Source: Streptomyces flaveolus
GTDB lineage: Bacteria > Actinomycetota > Actinomycetes > Streptomycetales > Streptomycetaceae
DNA length: 64,000 bases
Direction: 5' to 3'
Assembly: GCF_014648815.1 (NCBI RefSeq)
Contig: NZ_BMRV01000001.1
Location: 434,001 to 498,000 of the forward strand
Both the position numbers and the translations under genes were made by a program. Each line of letters opens with the position of its first letter. Position 1 is the stretch's first letter. Below, piece after piece: positions 1 to 9,176 of this stretch. A model generated the notes under the pieces. It was not told the DNA's origin, did not search any database, and saw nothing but the letters and a program-made list of their open reading frames with translations.

Positions 1-1288
1 CGGTGCCCGCAGCCGTCCAGCCGCTCACCCGCACGTCCTGGGGCGACGCCGGTGCCGAGGCCGGCCCGTCGGACGGGGACGGGGCGGGGGAGGTCAGGTA
101 CTTCGGGTCGACCGCCGGGTACGTCACCGTGAAGGTGTCCGCGGTGCCCGGCGCGCGCACCTCGAACAGCCAGGACGGCACCAGCGTCTGCCGCCCGCGC
201 ACCGGATGCGCGGCCAGCCCGAACACCGCGTCCCGGACCGTGATCGTCTGCCGGTCGGGCCGGTCGGAGGTCCCCGGCTTCTCCGTCCCGGGCGCGCCCG
301 TCGCCGTCGACGGCTCGCACGGCACCTCCCGCGCGCCCTCCTCCAGCGGCACCGGCCCCGCGCAGCCGCCGATGCCGGCCCGGGGGCCGCCGCCCGGCGA
401 GTTCAGCAGCGCCAGGGTCTCCTTCGCGTCCAGGACCGGGTACGTGTCCCCCTTGACCGGCGCCGCCAGCCGGCCGCTGCCGCCGACCACCTCGCCCCGC
501 GCGCCGACGACCACGCCGGTCGTCCAGCCGTACGTCGGCAGCCCGCCGACCTCGGGTTCGGCGTTCACGGCCCGCCGGGCACCCATGACCTGGCTCGCGT
601 CCAGCTTGGCGTCGTCCTGGCCCAGCGCCTTCAGCACCGGCGCCGCCGCCTCCTTCGCGGCCGTCTCGCTCACCGGTGTCCCGTCGGCCGACGGCGCCTT
701 GCACACGGCGCCCTTCTTGCAGTTGTCGGTGCCGGGCGTGTAGCGCTGGAACGTCCAGGTGCCCGGCGCCTGCCGGCTCACCGTGAGCAGCGGGCCCGCA
801 CCGTCCCCGGCGTTTCCGGCCTTCCAGGCCCCGCCCTGGAGCCGCGGCGCCCCCTCGATGCCGAGGGCCTTCGCCAGGCGGGCCACCTCCGCCTCGCCGA
901 CCTCGCCCTTCGCCCGGTACACGGGCGCCGAGCCGGGTCCCTCGGGGAGCGGGCCGTCGGCGCGGTAGGTGACGCCGTACGGGTTGGGCTCGCCGGGCGC
1001 GATGCCGTTCGTGTCGCCGCCGTCCGGGCCACCGGGGGGCGGTGCCCGGTACCCGTCGAGGGGGAGCGGCGGGGGAGTGTCGTCGCCCGGCGCCCCCGAT
1101 GACGTACCGCCGTCCGAGCCGCCACCGGAGGCGGACGTGGCCACATAGGCCCCGCCCGCCCCCACGAGCAGCACGGCAGCGGCGACGGACGCGACGACGA
1201 CCGCCGGGGGACGCCGCCGCTCGGGACGCCCGGTGCCGGCCTCGTCGGCGGCGGGGGCGTCGTCGTTGTCGGGTCGCTCGCTGTTCAC
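1..1288 (-). CDS. membrane-anchored exported protein, 3' end beyond window
   Basis: The frame is open from a GTG at 1288 to the left edge (about 429 codons, no stop), so the C-terminus lies outside the window. AAGGAG at 1297-1302 (read on the minus strand) sits 8 bases before the GTG; a nearby ATG at 1293 runs into a stop after one codon. The product has an acidic N-terminus, three Arg, then one hydrophobic segment at about residues 28-49, followed by a long Gly/Pro/Ala-rich extracytoplasmic part. Four Cys in two pairs (TDNCKKGAVCK and a later pair about 17 residues apart) suggest disulfides. I do not recognise a catalytic domain. It looks like a type II-anchored or secreted protein conserved in streptomycetes; function unknown. 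Confidence 0.75.
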   Translation of the reverse strand, partial: MNSERPDNDDAPAADEAGTGRPERRRPPAVVVASVAAAVLLVGAGGAYVATSASGGGSDGGTSSGAPGDDTPPPLPLDGYRAPPPGGPDGGDTNGIAPGEPNPYGVTYRADGPLPEGPGSAPVYRAKGEVGEAEVARLAKALGIEGAPRLQGGAWKAGNAGDGAGPLLTVSRQAPGTWTFQRYTPGTDNCKKGAVCKAPSADGTPVSETAAKEAAAPVLKALGQDDAKLDASQVMGARRAVNAEPEVGGLPTYGWTTGVVVGARGEVVGGSGRLAAPVKGDTYPVLDAKETLALLNSPGGGPRAGIGGCAGPVPLEEGAREVPCEPSTATGAPGTEKPGTSDRPDRQTITVRDAVFGLAAHPVRGRQTLVPSWLFEVRAPGTADTFTVTYPAVDPKYLTSPAPSPSDGPASAPASPQDVRVSGWTAAGT

Positions 1289-1405
1289 CGCATCGCTCCT
1301 TCGGCTGTTACTGGGGACAGCGATGGGACGCGGTGGGTGAGGATCCGGTTCCCCTCGGCGGCTCGTGTCACCTGAACGGCCGCGGGAGTGCCGGACGGGC
1401 GGGTC

Positions 1406-1615
1406 CTAGTCGCCGTAGTCCTCCATCGCCTCCAGCAACCGGGCCGACGCCCCCGGCACCCGCACGCCGTGGATCATCGACAGGGGGACGGGGCGGGCGG
1501 ACACCCGTACGGGCGGTGACCAGCGGGGAGCCATCCGGGCGCAGTCGCCGCGCAGCGACGCCAGATCGCCCTCCAGGTCGGCCGGGGCGGGTGCGACGGT
1601 CTTCGGGTTCGTCAT
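1406..1615 (-). CDS. small hypothetical protein (69 aa)
   Basis: A 69-codon ATG frame with Streptomyces-like codon use lies between the anchored protein and the PfkB-family kinase. It encodes a basic, Pro/Arg-rich protein ending in an acidic tail (EAMEDYGD). There is no good Shine-Dalgarno sequence before the ATG. No domain is recognisable and no membrane segment or Cys is present. The gene may be real because the coding strand has strong third-position GC, but the small size and missing ribosome site leave doubt. Confidence 0.45.
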   Translation of the reverse strand: MTNPKTVAPAPADLEGDLASLRGDCARMAPRWSPPVRVSARPVPLSMIHGVRVPGASARLLEAMEDYGD

Positions 1616-1748
1616 AAGGGAACCGTAGGCACGTTCCGGACGGCGTAGGAAGTTCTACTATCGGGTAGTTTCGCCTGCTTCGGAGACGGCGCACCGCCGG
1701 GTAGCGTGAACTGTCAACCCCGCCTCCCCGCAGGAGAGAGTCCACGCC

Positions 1749-2723
1749 GTGCGCATCGCAGTCACCGGCTCCATCGCCACCGACCACCTCATGACCTTCC
1801 CCGGCCGCTTCTCCGACCAGCTCGTCGCGGACCAGCTGCACACGGTCTCGCTCTCCTTCCTGGTGGACAAGCTCGACGTGCGCCGCGGCGGTGTCGCCGC
1901 GAACATCGCCTTCGGCATGGGCCAGCTCGGCACCCGCCCGGTCCTGGTCGGCGCCGCGGGCTCCGACTTCGACGAGTACCGCGCCTGGCTGGAGCGGCAC
2001 GGCGTCGACACCGACTCGGTGCGCATCTCCGAGACGCTGCACACCGCCCGCTTCGTCTGCACGACCGACGCCGACCACAACCAGATCGGCTCCTTCTACA
2101 CGGGCGCGATGAGCGAGGCCCGCCTCATCGAGCTCAAGACCGTCGCCGACCGCGTGGGCGGCCTCGACCTGGTCTCCATCGGCGCCGACGACCCCGAGGC
2201 GATGCTCCGCCACACCGAGGAGTGCCGCGCCCGCTCCATCCCCTTCGCCGCCGACTTCTCCCAGCAGATCGCCCGGATGAACGGCGACGAGATCCGGATA
2301 CTGCTGGACGGGGCGACCTACCTCTTCTCCAACGAGTACGAGAAGGGGCTCATCGAGACCAAGACCGGCTGGACGGACGAGGAGATCCTCGGCCGCGTCG
2401 GCCACCGCATCACCACCCTCGGCGCACGGGGCGTGCGGATCGAGCGGGCCGGCGAGGCGACCATCGAGGTCGGCGTCCCGGACGAGGAGCGCAAGGCCGA
2501 TCCCACGGGCGTCGGCGACGCCTTCCGCGCGGGGTTCCTGTCGGGGCTGGCGTGGGGCGTGTCGCTGGAGCGGGCGGCCCAGGTCGGCTGCATGCTCGCC
2601 ACGCTGGTCATCGAGACGGTGGGCACGCAGGAGTACCAGCTGCGGCGCGGGCACTTCATGGAGCGGTTCACCAAGGCGTACGGGGACGAGGCCGCCGTCG
2701 AGGTGCAGGCGCACCTGCGCTGA
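1749..2723 (+). CDS. PfkB-family carbohydrate/adenosine kinase
   Basis: A 324-aa ribokinase-fold sugar or nucleoside kinase. The second PfkB signature DPTGVGDAFRAGF is at residues 251-263, with Asp257 as the expected catalytic base and the Gly run as anion hole. The N-terminal GSIATDHL and the RRGGVAANIAFG region match the substrate-binding first signature. The GTG start is preceded by AGGAGAGAG at 1731-1739. M. tuberculosis has its PfkB-type adenosine kinase (Rv2202c) near ctaC in the same relative place, so adenosine or a related nucleoside is the most likely substrate; this is inference from context. It is followed by a dispersed repeat and then a convergent gene. Confidence 0.88.
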   Translation: MRIAVTGSIATDHLMTFPGRFSDQLVADQLHTVSLSFLVDKLDVRRGGVAANIAFGMGQLGTRPVLVGAAGSDFDEYRAWLERHGVDTDSVRISETLHTARFVCTTDADHNQIGSFYTGAMSEARLIELKTVADRVGGLDLVSIGADDPEAMLRHTEECRARSIPFAADFSQQIARMNGDEIRILLDGATYLFSNEYEKGLIETKTGWTDEEILGRVGHRITTLGARGVRIERAGEATIEVGVPDEERKADPTGVGDAFRAGFLSGLAWGVSLERAAQVGCMLATLVIETVGTQEYQLRRGHFMERFTKAYGDEAAVEVQAHLR

Positions 2724-2739
2724 CGTCCTGAGCGGGGCG

Positions 2740-2846
2740 ACTACGGGGCTGCCCCGGAGGTGCGTCGTCGGGTGCGGGTGTGCGGGGGCTGGTCGCGCAC
2801 ACCCGGCGGTAGCCGCATGTCGGTACAGCCCCGCGCCCCTGGGTGG
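2740..2846 (-). repeat. dispersed GC-rich intergenic repeat, copy 1
   Basis: Read on the minus strand this carries the core of the family: AGGGGCGCGGGGCTGT, then CATGCGGCT, then GCGCGACCA, then an ACGACGCAC block. It fills the gap between the convergent PfkB kinase and desulfurase genes. It is more diverged than the other copies and contains a GTGTGCGGG/CGCACAC inverted stretch. Confidence 0.7.
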
Positions 2847-2847
2847 G

Positions 2848-4230
2848 TCAGCTGGTCCGGCGGACCAAGTACGCCGTTGCCTCTTCCGCCTGCTCCTCGC
2901 CGATGTACTCCTGCCCCCGCATCTCGCACCACGCCGGGATGTCCAGGCGGGCCGCCTCGTCGTCGGACAGGACGCGGACCGTGCCGCCGACGGGGACGTC
3001 GCCGATGACCTTGGCCAGTTCGATCACCGGGATGGGGCAGCGGCGGCCGATCGCGTCCACGACGAGGTCGGCCGCCGTCTCCCGGACGGCCTCCGTCCCC
3101 GTCGGCGCCCCCAGCTTCTCCCGGACCGCGGCCACCGTGCCCGGCAGCACCTCCAGGAACCGTTCGACGTCCTCGGCGGATGTCCCCGGCGGCAGGGACA
3201 CCCGGACGTTGCCCTCGCTGAGCACGCCCATCGCCCTCAGGACGTGGCTCGGCGTCAGGGTGCTGCTCGTGCAGGACGAGCCCGACGAGACCGAGAAACC
3301 CGCCCGGTCCAGCTCGTGCAGCAAGGTCTCCCCGTCGACATAGAGACACGAGAAGGTGACGACGCCGGGCAGCCGGCGCCCCGGATCGCCGACCACCTCC
3401 ACGTCCGGCACCAGCGCCGGCACCCGTGCCCGGATCCGCTCCGTCAGCTCGCGCAGCCGGGCCGCCTCCTCGGCCGCCTCGGCCCGCACCGCCCGCAGCG
3501 ACGCCGCCGCGGCCACGATCGCCGGGAGGTTCTCGAAACCGGGCGCCCGGCCCGACTCCCGCTCGTCCCCGGGCCCTTGCGGCGCGAACCGCACACCCTT
3601 GCGCACGACCAGCAGCCCGACCCCCGACGGCCCGCCCCACTTGTGGGCGCTCGCCGCGAGCAGCGACCAGTCGCCCGCCACCTTCCCCCAGCCCAGCGAC
3701 TGGGCCGCGTCCACCAGCAGCGGCACCCCCGCCGCCCGGCAGGCCTCCGCCACCTCCGCCACCGGCTGCTCGGTGCCCACCTCGTGGTTGGCCGACTGGA
3801 GACAGGCCAGCGCGGTGTCGCCGCCCAGGGCCGCCGCGTACGCCGCCGGGTCGACCCTCCCCGTCCGGTCCACGGGGACCTGGGTGACGGTGCCGCCGCT
3901 CTGCTCGTGGACCTCGGCAGCGTGCAGCACGGAGGAGTGTTCGACCGCTGACACGATCAGGTGGCCTCCGACGCGCCTCCGTCCCGCCAGCGCTCCGGCC
4001 ACCCCCGCGTGCACCGCCCGCGTCCCCGAAGGGGTGAACACCAACTCGTCCGCCCGGCACCCCACCGCCTCGGCGGCGGCCTCCCGGGCGGCATCGAGCA
4101 GCAGACGGGCCCGCCGCCCTTCCCGGTAGAGCCGGGCAGGATCGGCCCACCCCTCGTCGAGCGAGGCCAACAGGGCCTGCCGGGCGACGGGATGAAGGGG
4201 AGCAGCGGAAGCAGCATCGAAGTAGGCCAC
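2848..4230 (-). CDS. cysteine desulfurase fused to a TusA-like sulfur carrier domain
   Basis: A 460-aa two-domain protein. Residues 1 to about 370 are a class V PLP enzyme of the NifS/IscS group: HEVGTEQ near 149-155, VDAAQ at 173-177 (Asp174 to the PLP ring nitrogen), SAHK with Schiff-base Lys197, and the mobile-loop SSGSSC with catalytic Cys320. Residues about 385-460 are a TusA/SirA domain with the signature CPIP at 398-401, whose Cys would accept the persulfide. The fusion would pass sulfur from Cys320 to Cys398 within one chain, for example towards tRNA thiolation or molybdenum cofactor. The gene is monocistronic and convergent with the PfkB kinase. The ATG start gives a canonical N-terminus (MAYFDAAS). 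Confidence 0.93.
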   Translation of the reverse strand: MAYFDAASAAPLHPVARQALLASLDEGWADPARLYREGRRARLLLDAAREAAAEAVGCRADELVFTPSGTRAVHAGVAGALAGRRRVGGHLIVSAVEHSSVLHAAEVHEQSGGTVTQVPVDRTGRVDPAAYAAALGGDTALACLQSANHEVGTEQPVAEVAEACRAAGVPLLVDAAQSLGWGKVAGDWSLLAASAHKWGGPSGVGLLVVRKGVRFAPQGPGDERESGRAPGFENLPAIVAAAASLRAVRAEAAEEAARLRELTERIRARVPALVPDVEVVGDPGRRLPGVVTFSCLYVDGETLLHELDRAGFSVSSGSSCTSSTLTPSHVLRAMGVLSEGNVRVSLPPGTSAEDVERFLEVLPGTVAAVREKLGAPTGTEAVRETAADLVVDAIGRRCPIPVIELAKVIGDVPVGGTVRVLSDDEAARLDIPAWCEMRGQEYIGEEQAEEATAYLVRRTS

Positions 4231-4255
4231 ACAGCAACGCTATGACGTCCCGTGC

Positions 4256-4340
4256 CGATGCGCCCCGAAGGGGTGCGGGGCTGTGTCCGACATGCGGCTC
4301 CGCCGCGTGGGCGCGCACCACCACGACGCACCGTCAGCCG
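4256..4340 (+). repeat. dispersed GC-rich intergenic repeat, copy 2
   Basis: This has the core AGGGGTGCGGGGCTGTGT, then GACATGCGGCTCCGCCGCG, then TGGGCGCGCACCACCACGACG. It lies between the divergent desulfurase and ctaC genes, one of the copies not placed between convergent genes. Confidence 0.8.
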
Positions 4341-4554
4341 CCGAACAACCGCAGCTCCCACCTCCGTAGGCCCTCGTCCCACCCTTAAAGAGTGACCCCC
4401 GGCGCGTATGCCACCCTCCCCGCGACCCCCCGGAGGGCGTCGGCTAGGGTTTGGTCCGCATAAACATCAAACCCCTGCCCGACGCAGGGCGGCGACCGAC
4501 CAGCGAGAAGGCCGCAGCCGAACAGCGCGGGCGAGACTCTCGGGAAGGCGCTAC
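4341..4554 (+). other. ctaC upstream region
   Basis: About 210 bases with no gene. It should hold the promoter of the ctaC-ctaD-ctaF operon. A TAGGGT hexamer at 4444-4449 fits a vegetative -10 but lacks a visible -35, and an in-frame extension of ctaC through this stretch has no ribosome site, so I treat it as untranslated leader. Confidence 0.4.
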
Positions 4555-5514
4555 GTGAGTCCCAACGGCTCCGACCGCTCGCCGCGGCGCCCGATGCGGC
4601 GGAAGCTGCTGCAGGCACTGACCGCGGGCCTGGTCCTGGCGACCGCCACCGGTTGCACATACAAGGACTTTCCCCGCCTTGGCATGCCCACCCCGACCAC
4701 GGAAGAGGCTCCGCGGATCCTCTCCCTGTGGCAGGGTTCGTGGGCCGCCGCGCTCGCCGTCGGCGTGCTGACGTGGGGCCTGATCCTGTGGTGTGCATTC
4801 TTCTACCGGCGCAGCCGCACCAAGGTCGAAGTTCCTCCGCAGACCAGGTACAACATGCCCATCGAGGCGCTGTACACCATGGTTCCGCTCATCATCGTCT
4901 CGGTGCTGTTCTACTTCACCGCTCGTGACGAGTCCGAGCTCCTGAGCCTCAAGAAGAAGCCCGACGTCACGGTGAACGTGGTCGGCTTCCAGTGGAGCTG
5001 GTGCTTCAACCACATCGAGGACGTCGCCGGTTCCACCGGTGACGCCCAGACCTCCAAGGAACTGGAAGCGATTCCGAACCGGTTCAAGGAGGACTTCCCG
5101 GCGAACGCCGGCGGTGTCTACGACTGCGGCACCCCCGGAACGCGGAACCCGCAGACCAACAACCCGGGCCCGACCCTCTGGCTTCCCAAGGGCAAGACGG
5201 TCCGCTTCGTGCTGACCTCGCGCGACGTCATCCACTCCTTCTGGGTGGTGCCGTTCCTGATGAAGCAGGACGTCATTCCGGGCCACACCAACGCCTTCGA
5301 GGTGACCCCCAACAAGGAGGGCACCTTCCTGGGCAAGTGCGCCGAGCTGTGCGGCGTGGACCACTCCAGGATGCTGTTCAACGTGAAGGTCGTCTCCCCG
5401 GAGCGCTATGAGCAGCACCTCCAGGACCTCGCGAAGAAGGGGCAGACCGGTTACGTTCCCGCCGGCATCGCGCAGACGAGCCACGAGAAGAACCGGGAGA
5501 CGAACAACCTGTGA
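4555..5514 (+). CDS. ctaC: cytochrome c oxidase subunit II
   Basis: A 319-aa subunit II of the aa3 oxidase that takes electrons through its CuA centre. The GTG at 4555 has GAAGG 6 bases upstream and gives a basic N-terminus with a lipobox-like ATGC ending at Cys34, so the mature protein is probably a lipoprotein. Two membrane helices follow (roughly residues 60-80 and 100-120). The CuA motif [12 protein letters not shown] contains both Cys, the His and the Met. Its stop overlaps the ctaD start (GTGA), so the genes are translationally coupled. A longer in-frame reading back to 4408 is not used because it lacks a ribosome site. Confidence 0.97.
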   Translation: MSPNGSDRSPRRPMRRKLLQALTAGLVLATATGCTYKDFPRLGMPTPTTEEAPRILSLWQGSWAAALAVGVLTWGLILWCAFFYRRSRTKVEVPPQTRYNMPIEALYTMVPLIIVSVLFYFTARDESELLSLKKKPDVTVNVVGFQWSWCFNHIEDVAGSTGDAQTSKELEAIPNRFKEDFPANAGGVYDCGTPGTRNPQTNNPGPTLWLPKGKTVRFVLTSRDVIHSFWVVPFLMKQDVIPGHTNAFEVTPNKEGTFLGKCAELCGVDHSRMLFNVKVVSPERYEQHLQDLAKKGQTGYVPAGIAQTSHEKNRETNNL

Positions 5515-7244
5515 GCATCCTCAACGAACCCCAGGGTGCCGCGGCAGGGTCCCACTACGAGGACGAGCTGCCGGTCCGGCGCCAGAGGCGTGGTGAAGTG
5601 GTCGTCAAGTGGCTGACCACCACGGACCACAAGACGATCGGTACGCTGTACCTGGTCACGTCGTTCGCGTTCTTCTGCATCGGCGGTGTGATGGCGCTCT
5701 TCATGCGCGCCGAGCTGGCCCGCCCGGGTCTGCAGATCATGTCGAACGAGCAGTTCAACCAGGCGTTCACGATGCACGGCACGATCATGCTGCTGATGTT
5801 CGCGACGCCGCTGTTCGCCGGATTCGCCAACTGGATCATGCCGCTCCAGATCGGCGCGCCGGACGTGGCCTTCCCCCGGCTGAACATGTTCGCCTACTGG
5901 CTGTACCTGTTCGGCTCGACCATCGCGGTGGGCGGCTTCCTCACCCCGCAGGGTGCGGCCGACTTCGGCTGGTTCGCCTACTCGCCGCTGTCCGACGCGG
6001 TGCACTCGCCGGGTATCGGCGGTGACCTGTGGATCATGGGTCTGGCCTTCTCCGGCTTCGGCACCATCCTCGGCTCGGTCAACTTCATCACCACGATCAT
6101 CTGCATGCGTGCCCCCGGCATGACGATGTTCCGCATGCCGATCTTCACCTGGAACGTCCTGCTGACCGGTGTGCTGGTCCTGCTGGCCTTCCCGGTGCTG
6201 GCCGCGGCCCTGTTCGCGCTGGAGGCGGACCGCAAGTTCGGTGCGCACGTCTTCGACTCGGCCAACGGCGGAGCGTTGCTGTGGCAACACTTGTTCTGGT
6301 TCTTCGGGCATCCAGAGGTGTACATCATCGCGTTGCCGTTCTTCGGCATCGTCAGTGAGATCATCCCGGTCTTCAGCCGCCGCCCGATGTTCGGTTACAT
6401 GAACCTGATCGCGGCCACCATCGCGATCGCGGGTCTGTCGGTGACCGTGTGGGCGCACCACATGTACGTGACCGGTGGTGTGCTGCTGCCGTTCTTCTCG
6501 TTCATGACGTTCCTGATCGCGGTCCCGACCGGTGTGAAGATCTTCAACTGGATCGGCACCATGTGGAAGGGCAGTCTGTCCTTCGAGACGCCGATGCTGT
6601 GGACGATCGGCTTCCTGATCACCTTCACCTTCGGTGGTCTGACCGGCGTCATCCTGGCCTCGCCGCCGATGGACTTCCACGTCTCCGACTCGTACTTCGT
6701 GGTGGCGCACTTCCACTACGTCGTCTTCGGCACCGTGGTCTTCGCGATGTTCGCCGGCTTCCACTTCTGGTGGCCGAAGTTCACCGGCAAGCTGCTCGAC
6801 GAGCGCCTCGGCAAGATCACCTTCTGGACGCTGTTCGTCGGCTTCCACGGCACCTTCCTGGTCCAGCACTGGCTGGGCGCCGAGGGCATGCCGCGTCGCT
6901 ACGCCGACTACCTGGCGGCCGACGGCTTCACCGCCCTGAACACGGTCTCGACGATCGCCTCGTTCCTGCTCGGCATGTCGATCCTGCCGTTCTTCTACAA
7001 CATCTGGAAGACGGCCAAGTACGGCAAGCCGGTCGGCGTGGACGACCCGTGGGGCTACGGCCGCTCGCTCGAGTGGGCGACCTCCTGCCCGCCGCCGCGG
7101 CACAACTTCCTCACCCTGCCGCGCATCCGCAGCGAATCCCCGGCGTTCGACCTGCACCACCCGGAGATCTCCGCGCTCGACCAGCTCGAGAACGTCGGTC
7201 ACGGTGAAAAGACCCTCGCTGGCGGCAAGGAGGCCGGCAAGTGA
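5511..7244 (+). CDS. ctaD: cytochrome c oxidase subunit I
   Basis: A 577-aa catalytic subunit with about twelve membrane helices. It carries the heme a/a3 and CuB ligands of the heme-copper oxidases: FTMHGTIM near residue 85, [10 protein letters not shown] (the CuB His cross-linked to the K-channel Tyr), HHMYV for the two further CuB His, and HFHYV for the heme a3/heme a His pair. The GTG start overlaps the ctaC stop by four bases and the stop overlaps ctaF in the same way. The C-terminal extension contains [10 protein letters not shown], common in actinobacterial subunit I. Confidence 0.98.
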   Translation: MSILNEPQGAAAGSHYEDELPVRRQRRGEVVVKWLTTTDHKTIGTLYLVTSFAFFCIGGVMALFMRAELARPGLQIMSNEQFNQAFTMHGTIMLLMFATPLFAGFANWIMPLQIGAPDVAFPRLNMFAYWLYLFGSTIAVGGFLTPQGAADFGWFAYSPLSDAVHSPGIGGDLWIMGLAFSGFGTILGSVNFITTIICMRAPGMTMFRMPIFTWNVLLTGVLVLLAFPVLAAALFALEADRKFGAHVFDSANGGALLWQHLFWFFGHPEVYIIALPFFGIVSEIIPVFSRRPMFGYMNLIAATIAIAGLSVTVWAHHMYVTGGVLLPFFSFMTFLIAVPTGVKIFNWIGTMWKGSLSFETPMLWTIGFLITFTFGGLTGVILASPPMDFHVSDSYFVVAHFHYVVFGTVVFAMFAGFHFWWPKFTGKLLDERLGKITFWTLFVGFHGTFLVQHWLGAEGMPRRYADYLAADGFTALNTVSTIASFLLGMSILPFFYNIWKTAKYGKPVGVDDPWGYGRSLEWATSCPPPRHNFLTLPRIRSESPAFDLHHPEISALDQLENVGHGEKTLAGGKEAGK

Positions 7245-7639
7245 AGATCCAGGGCAAGATTTTCCTCTGGCTGAGCCTCTTCATCCTCGCCGTCGCCGTC
7301 ACGTACGGCGTGTGGGCGAAGGAGCCGGCCGGCGCCACGGCCCTCTTCCTGGCCTTCGCCCTGTGCCTCATGATCGGCTTCTACCTGGCCTTCACGGCCA
7401 AGCGGGTCGACGTCGGGGCGCAGGACAACAAGGAAGCGGACGTCGCCGACGACGCCGGCGAGGTCGGGTTCTTCAGCCCGCACAGCTGGCAGCCGCTGGC
7501 CCTCGGCATCGGCGGAGCCCTCGCCTTCCTGGGCGTGGCCGTCGGCTGGTGGATCATGTACTTCTCGCTGCCGGTCATCCTGGTCGGCCTGTGGGGCTGG
7601 GTCTTCGAGTACTACCGCGGTGAGAACCGCACCCAGTAA
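7241..7639 (+). CDS. ctaF: actinobacterial cytochrome c oxidase subunit IV
   Basis: A 132-aa small membrane subunit found only in actinobacterial oxidases. It has an N-terminal pair of helices (about residues 4-22 and 32-50), a short acidic linker, then another hydrophobic pair (about 80-125) ending in [11 protein letters not shown]. It starts with a GTG overlapping the ctaD stop and is the last gene of the ctaCDF unit, followed 17 bases later by a strong terminator hairpin. Confidence 0.95.
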   Translation: MKIQGKIFLWLSLFILAVAVTYGVWAKEPAGATALFLAFALCLMIGFYLAFTAKRVDVGAQDNKEADVADDAGEVGFFSPHSWQPLALGIGGALAFLGVAVGWWIMYFSLPVILVGLWGWVFEYYRGENRTQ

Positions 7640-7656
7640 CACGCGCTGAGCGCACA

Positions 7657-7692
7657 GGGGCCCGGACACTCCGTCAGGAGCGTCCGGGCCCC
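7657..7692 (+). terminator. terminator of ctaC-ctaD-ctaF
   Basis: A perfect 11-bp outer stem (GGGGCCCGGAC/GTCCGGGCCCC) is followed inward by one mismatch and a further CTCC/GGAG stem with a GTCA loop. TTCGTCT follows instead of a true U-run, usual for Streptomyces hairpin terminators. Confidence 0.85.
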
Positions 7693-7756
7693 TTCGTCTG
7701 CCGTACCCCGGTCACTCGTCCGGATTACCCACCGTGCCGCCCTTGACGTCGCTCCC

Positions 7757-7762
7757 TAGCGT
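7757..7762 (+). promoter_or_regulatory. -10 box for a leaderless L,D-transpeptidase mRNA
   Basis: TAGCGT ends 6 bases before the ATG at 7769, which would place transcription start at or next to the start codon. No -35 at the right distance is convincing. Confidence 0.45.
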
Positions 7763-7768
7763 GAGGGC

Positions 7769-9043
7769 ATGAGCAACACGGTTCACTTCCAGGCGCGGGG
7801 GCGTACGGTCGTCGGCTGCACCCTGCTGGTGATCGCTCTCGGCGTGAGCGTCACCGCCTGCACGGGCGACGACAACCCGCTGTCGGCCACGCCCTACGAC
7901 GCGGCCGGCCAGATCTCCTTCAACGGCCCCACGGACGCCGGGAAGAAGGCCGACCCGGACAAGCCCCTGGAGGTCGTCGCCGAGGGCGCCGACGGGCGCA
8001 TCACGGACGTCACGGCCGTGGACGCCGCGGGACGCTACGTGGCGGGCGAACTCTCCGCCGACGGGTCCCGCTGGCACAGCACCTCCCCGCTGGCCGCAGG
8101 CGCCCGCTACACGGTGCGCGTCAGCACCGAGGACGGCGACGGCGCACCCGGCCGCAAGGTCCTCACCTTCGAGACCGGCAAGCCCACCACCAAGAAGACG
8201 CTGGACGTCACCTTCGGGCCCAAGGCGGGCGCGTACGGCGTCGGCCAGCCCATCACGGCCGAACTGAGCCAGCCGGTCGCGGACAAGGCCCAGCGGGCCG
8301 TGGTGGAGCGCGCCCTGAAGGTGCAGTCGACGCCCGCGGTGCAGGGCGCCTGGTACTGGGTGGACGACAAGAAGCTCCACTACCGGCCCCAGGAGTACTG
8401 GCCCGCCCACGCCACCGTCCAGGTCCGCAGCAACCTCGACGGCATCAAGATCGGTGACCGGATGTGGGGCGGGAAGGCCAAGTCCCTGACCATCACCACG
8501 GACGACCGCGTCGTCGCCGTCACCGACGCCTCCACGCACACCCTGACGGTCTACCGGGACGGTGAGGAGGTCCGGCAGGTCCCCGTCACCACGGGCAAGC
8601 CCGGCTTCGAGACCCGCAACGGCGTCAAGGTCGTGCTGGGCAAGGAGCCCTTCGTACGCATGCGCAGCACCACCGTCGGCATCGCCGAGGGCTCGTCGGA
8701 GTCCTACGACCTGCCGGTGTACTTCGCCACCCGGGTCACCTGGAGCGGCGAGTACGTGCACGCTGCCCCCTGGTCCGTCGGCTCCCAGGGCTCCGCCAAC
8801 GTCAGCCACGGCTGCGTCGGCATGAGCACCGACAACGCCGAGTGGTTCTTCGGCGAGGTCCAGGAGGGCGACGTCGTCCAGGTGATCAACTCGGACGGCG
8901 AGACCATGGAGCCCTTCGGTAACGGCTTCGGCGACTGGAACCTGGACTGGACCAAGTGGCGCCAGGGCAGCGCCCTCACGGGCGGCGCGGCCAACGGCGC
9001 CGGTACGGGAGAGCAGGCCCGCCTGCGACCGGAGAGCGTGTGA
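7769..9043 (+). CDS. L,D-transpeptidase lipoprotein (YkuD domain)
   Basis: A 424-aa exported peptidoglycan cross-linking enzyme. A signal peptide ends in a lipobox VTAC with lipidated Cys31. Residues about 45-150 and 150-250 look like two Ig-like beta domains, as in mycobacterial Ldt proteins. The YkuD catalytic domain follows, with YVHAAPW and the SHGCVGMS motif; nucleophile Cys349. Such enzymes form 3-3 meso-diaminopimelate cross-links outside the membrane. The gene stands alone between the cta terminator and a convergent receiver gene. Position relative to the TAGCGT box and the lack of a ribosome site suggest leaderless translation. Confidence 0.93.
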   Translation: MSNTVHFQARGRTVVGCTLLVIALGVSVTACTGDDNPLSATPYDAAGQISFNGPTDAGKKADPDKPLEVVAEGADGRITDVTAVDAAGRYVAGELSADGSRWHSTSPLAAGARYTVRVSTEDGDGAPGRKVLTFETGKPTTKKTLDVTFGPKAGAYGVGQPITAELSQPVADKAQRAVVERALKVQSTPAVQGAWYWVDDKKLHYRPQEYWPAHATVQVRSNLDGIKIGDRMWGGKAKSLTITTDDRVVAVTDASTHTLTVYRDGEEVRQVPVTTGKPGFETRNGVKVVLGKEPFVRMRSTTVGIAEGSSESYDLPVYFATRVTWSGEYVHAAPWSVGSQGSANVSHGCVGMSTDNAEWFFGEVQEGDVVQVINSDGETMEPFGNGFGDWNLDWTKWRQGSALTGGAANGAGTGEQARLRPESV

Positions 9044-9057
9044 AAACGCCGCTGGGG

Positions 9058-9160
9058 GCCGCGCCCCGAAAGGGGCGCGGGGCTGTGTCGATATGCGGCT
9101 GCGCCGCGCGGGCGCGAGCAACCACGACGGCGCCGCGGCCGCCGAGCAGCCCGCACCCCC
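9058..9160 (+). repeat. dispersed GC-rich intergenic repeat, copy 3
   Basis: This contains AAAGGGGCGCGGGGCTGTGT, then CGATATGCGGCTGCGCCGCG, then CGGGCGCGAGCAACCACGACG. It lies in the short gap between the convergent transpeptidase and receiver-protein genes, where it could also act as a bidirectional terminator. Confidence 0.85.
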
Positions 9161-9176
9161 GCCCCCTGAGGCGCCC

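Noticed and set aside
206..1102. Long plus-strand frames opposite the anchored protein
   Set aside because: Their products are Arg/Pro-rich low complexity, and the minus-strand frame has a signal-anchor, paired Cys and a good ribosome site.
7743..7762. TTGACG plus TAGCGT as a full promoter for the L,D-transpeptidase
   Set aside because: Only 8 bases separate the two hexamers, far below the 16-19 needed; only the -10 is kept.
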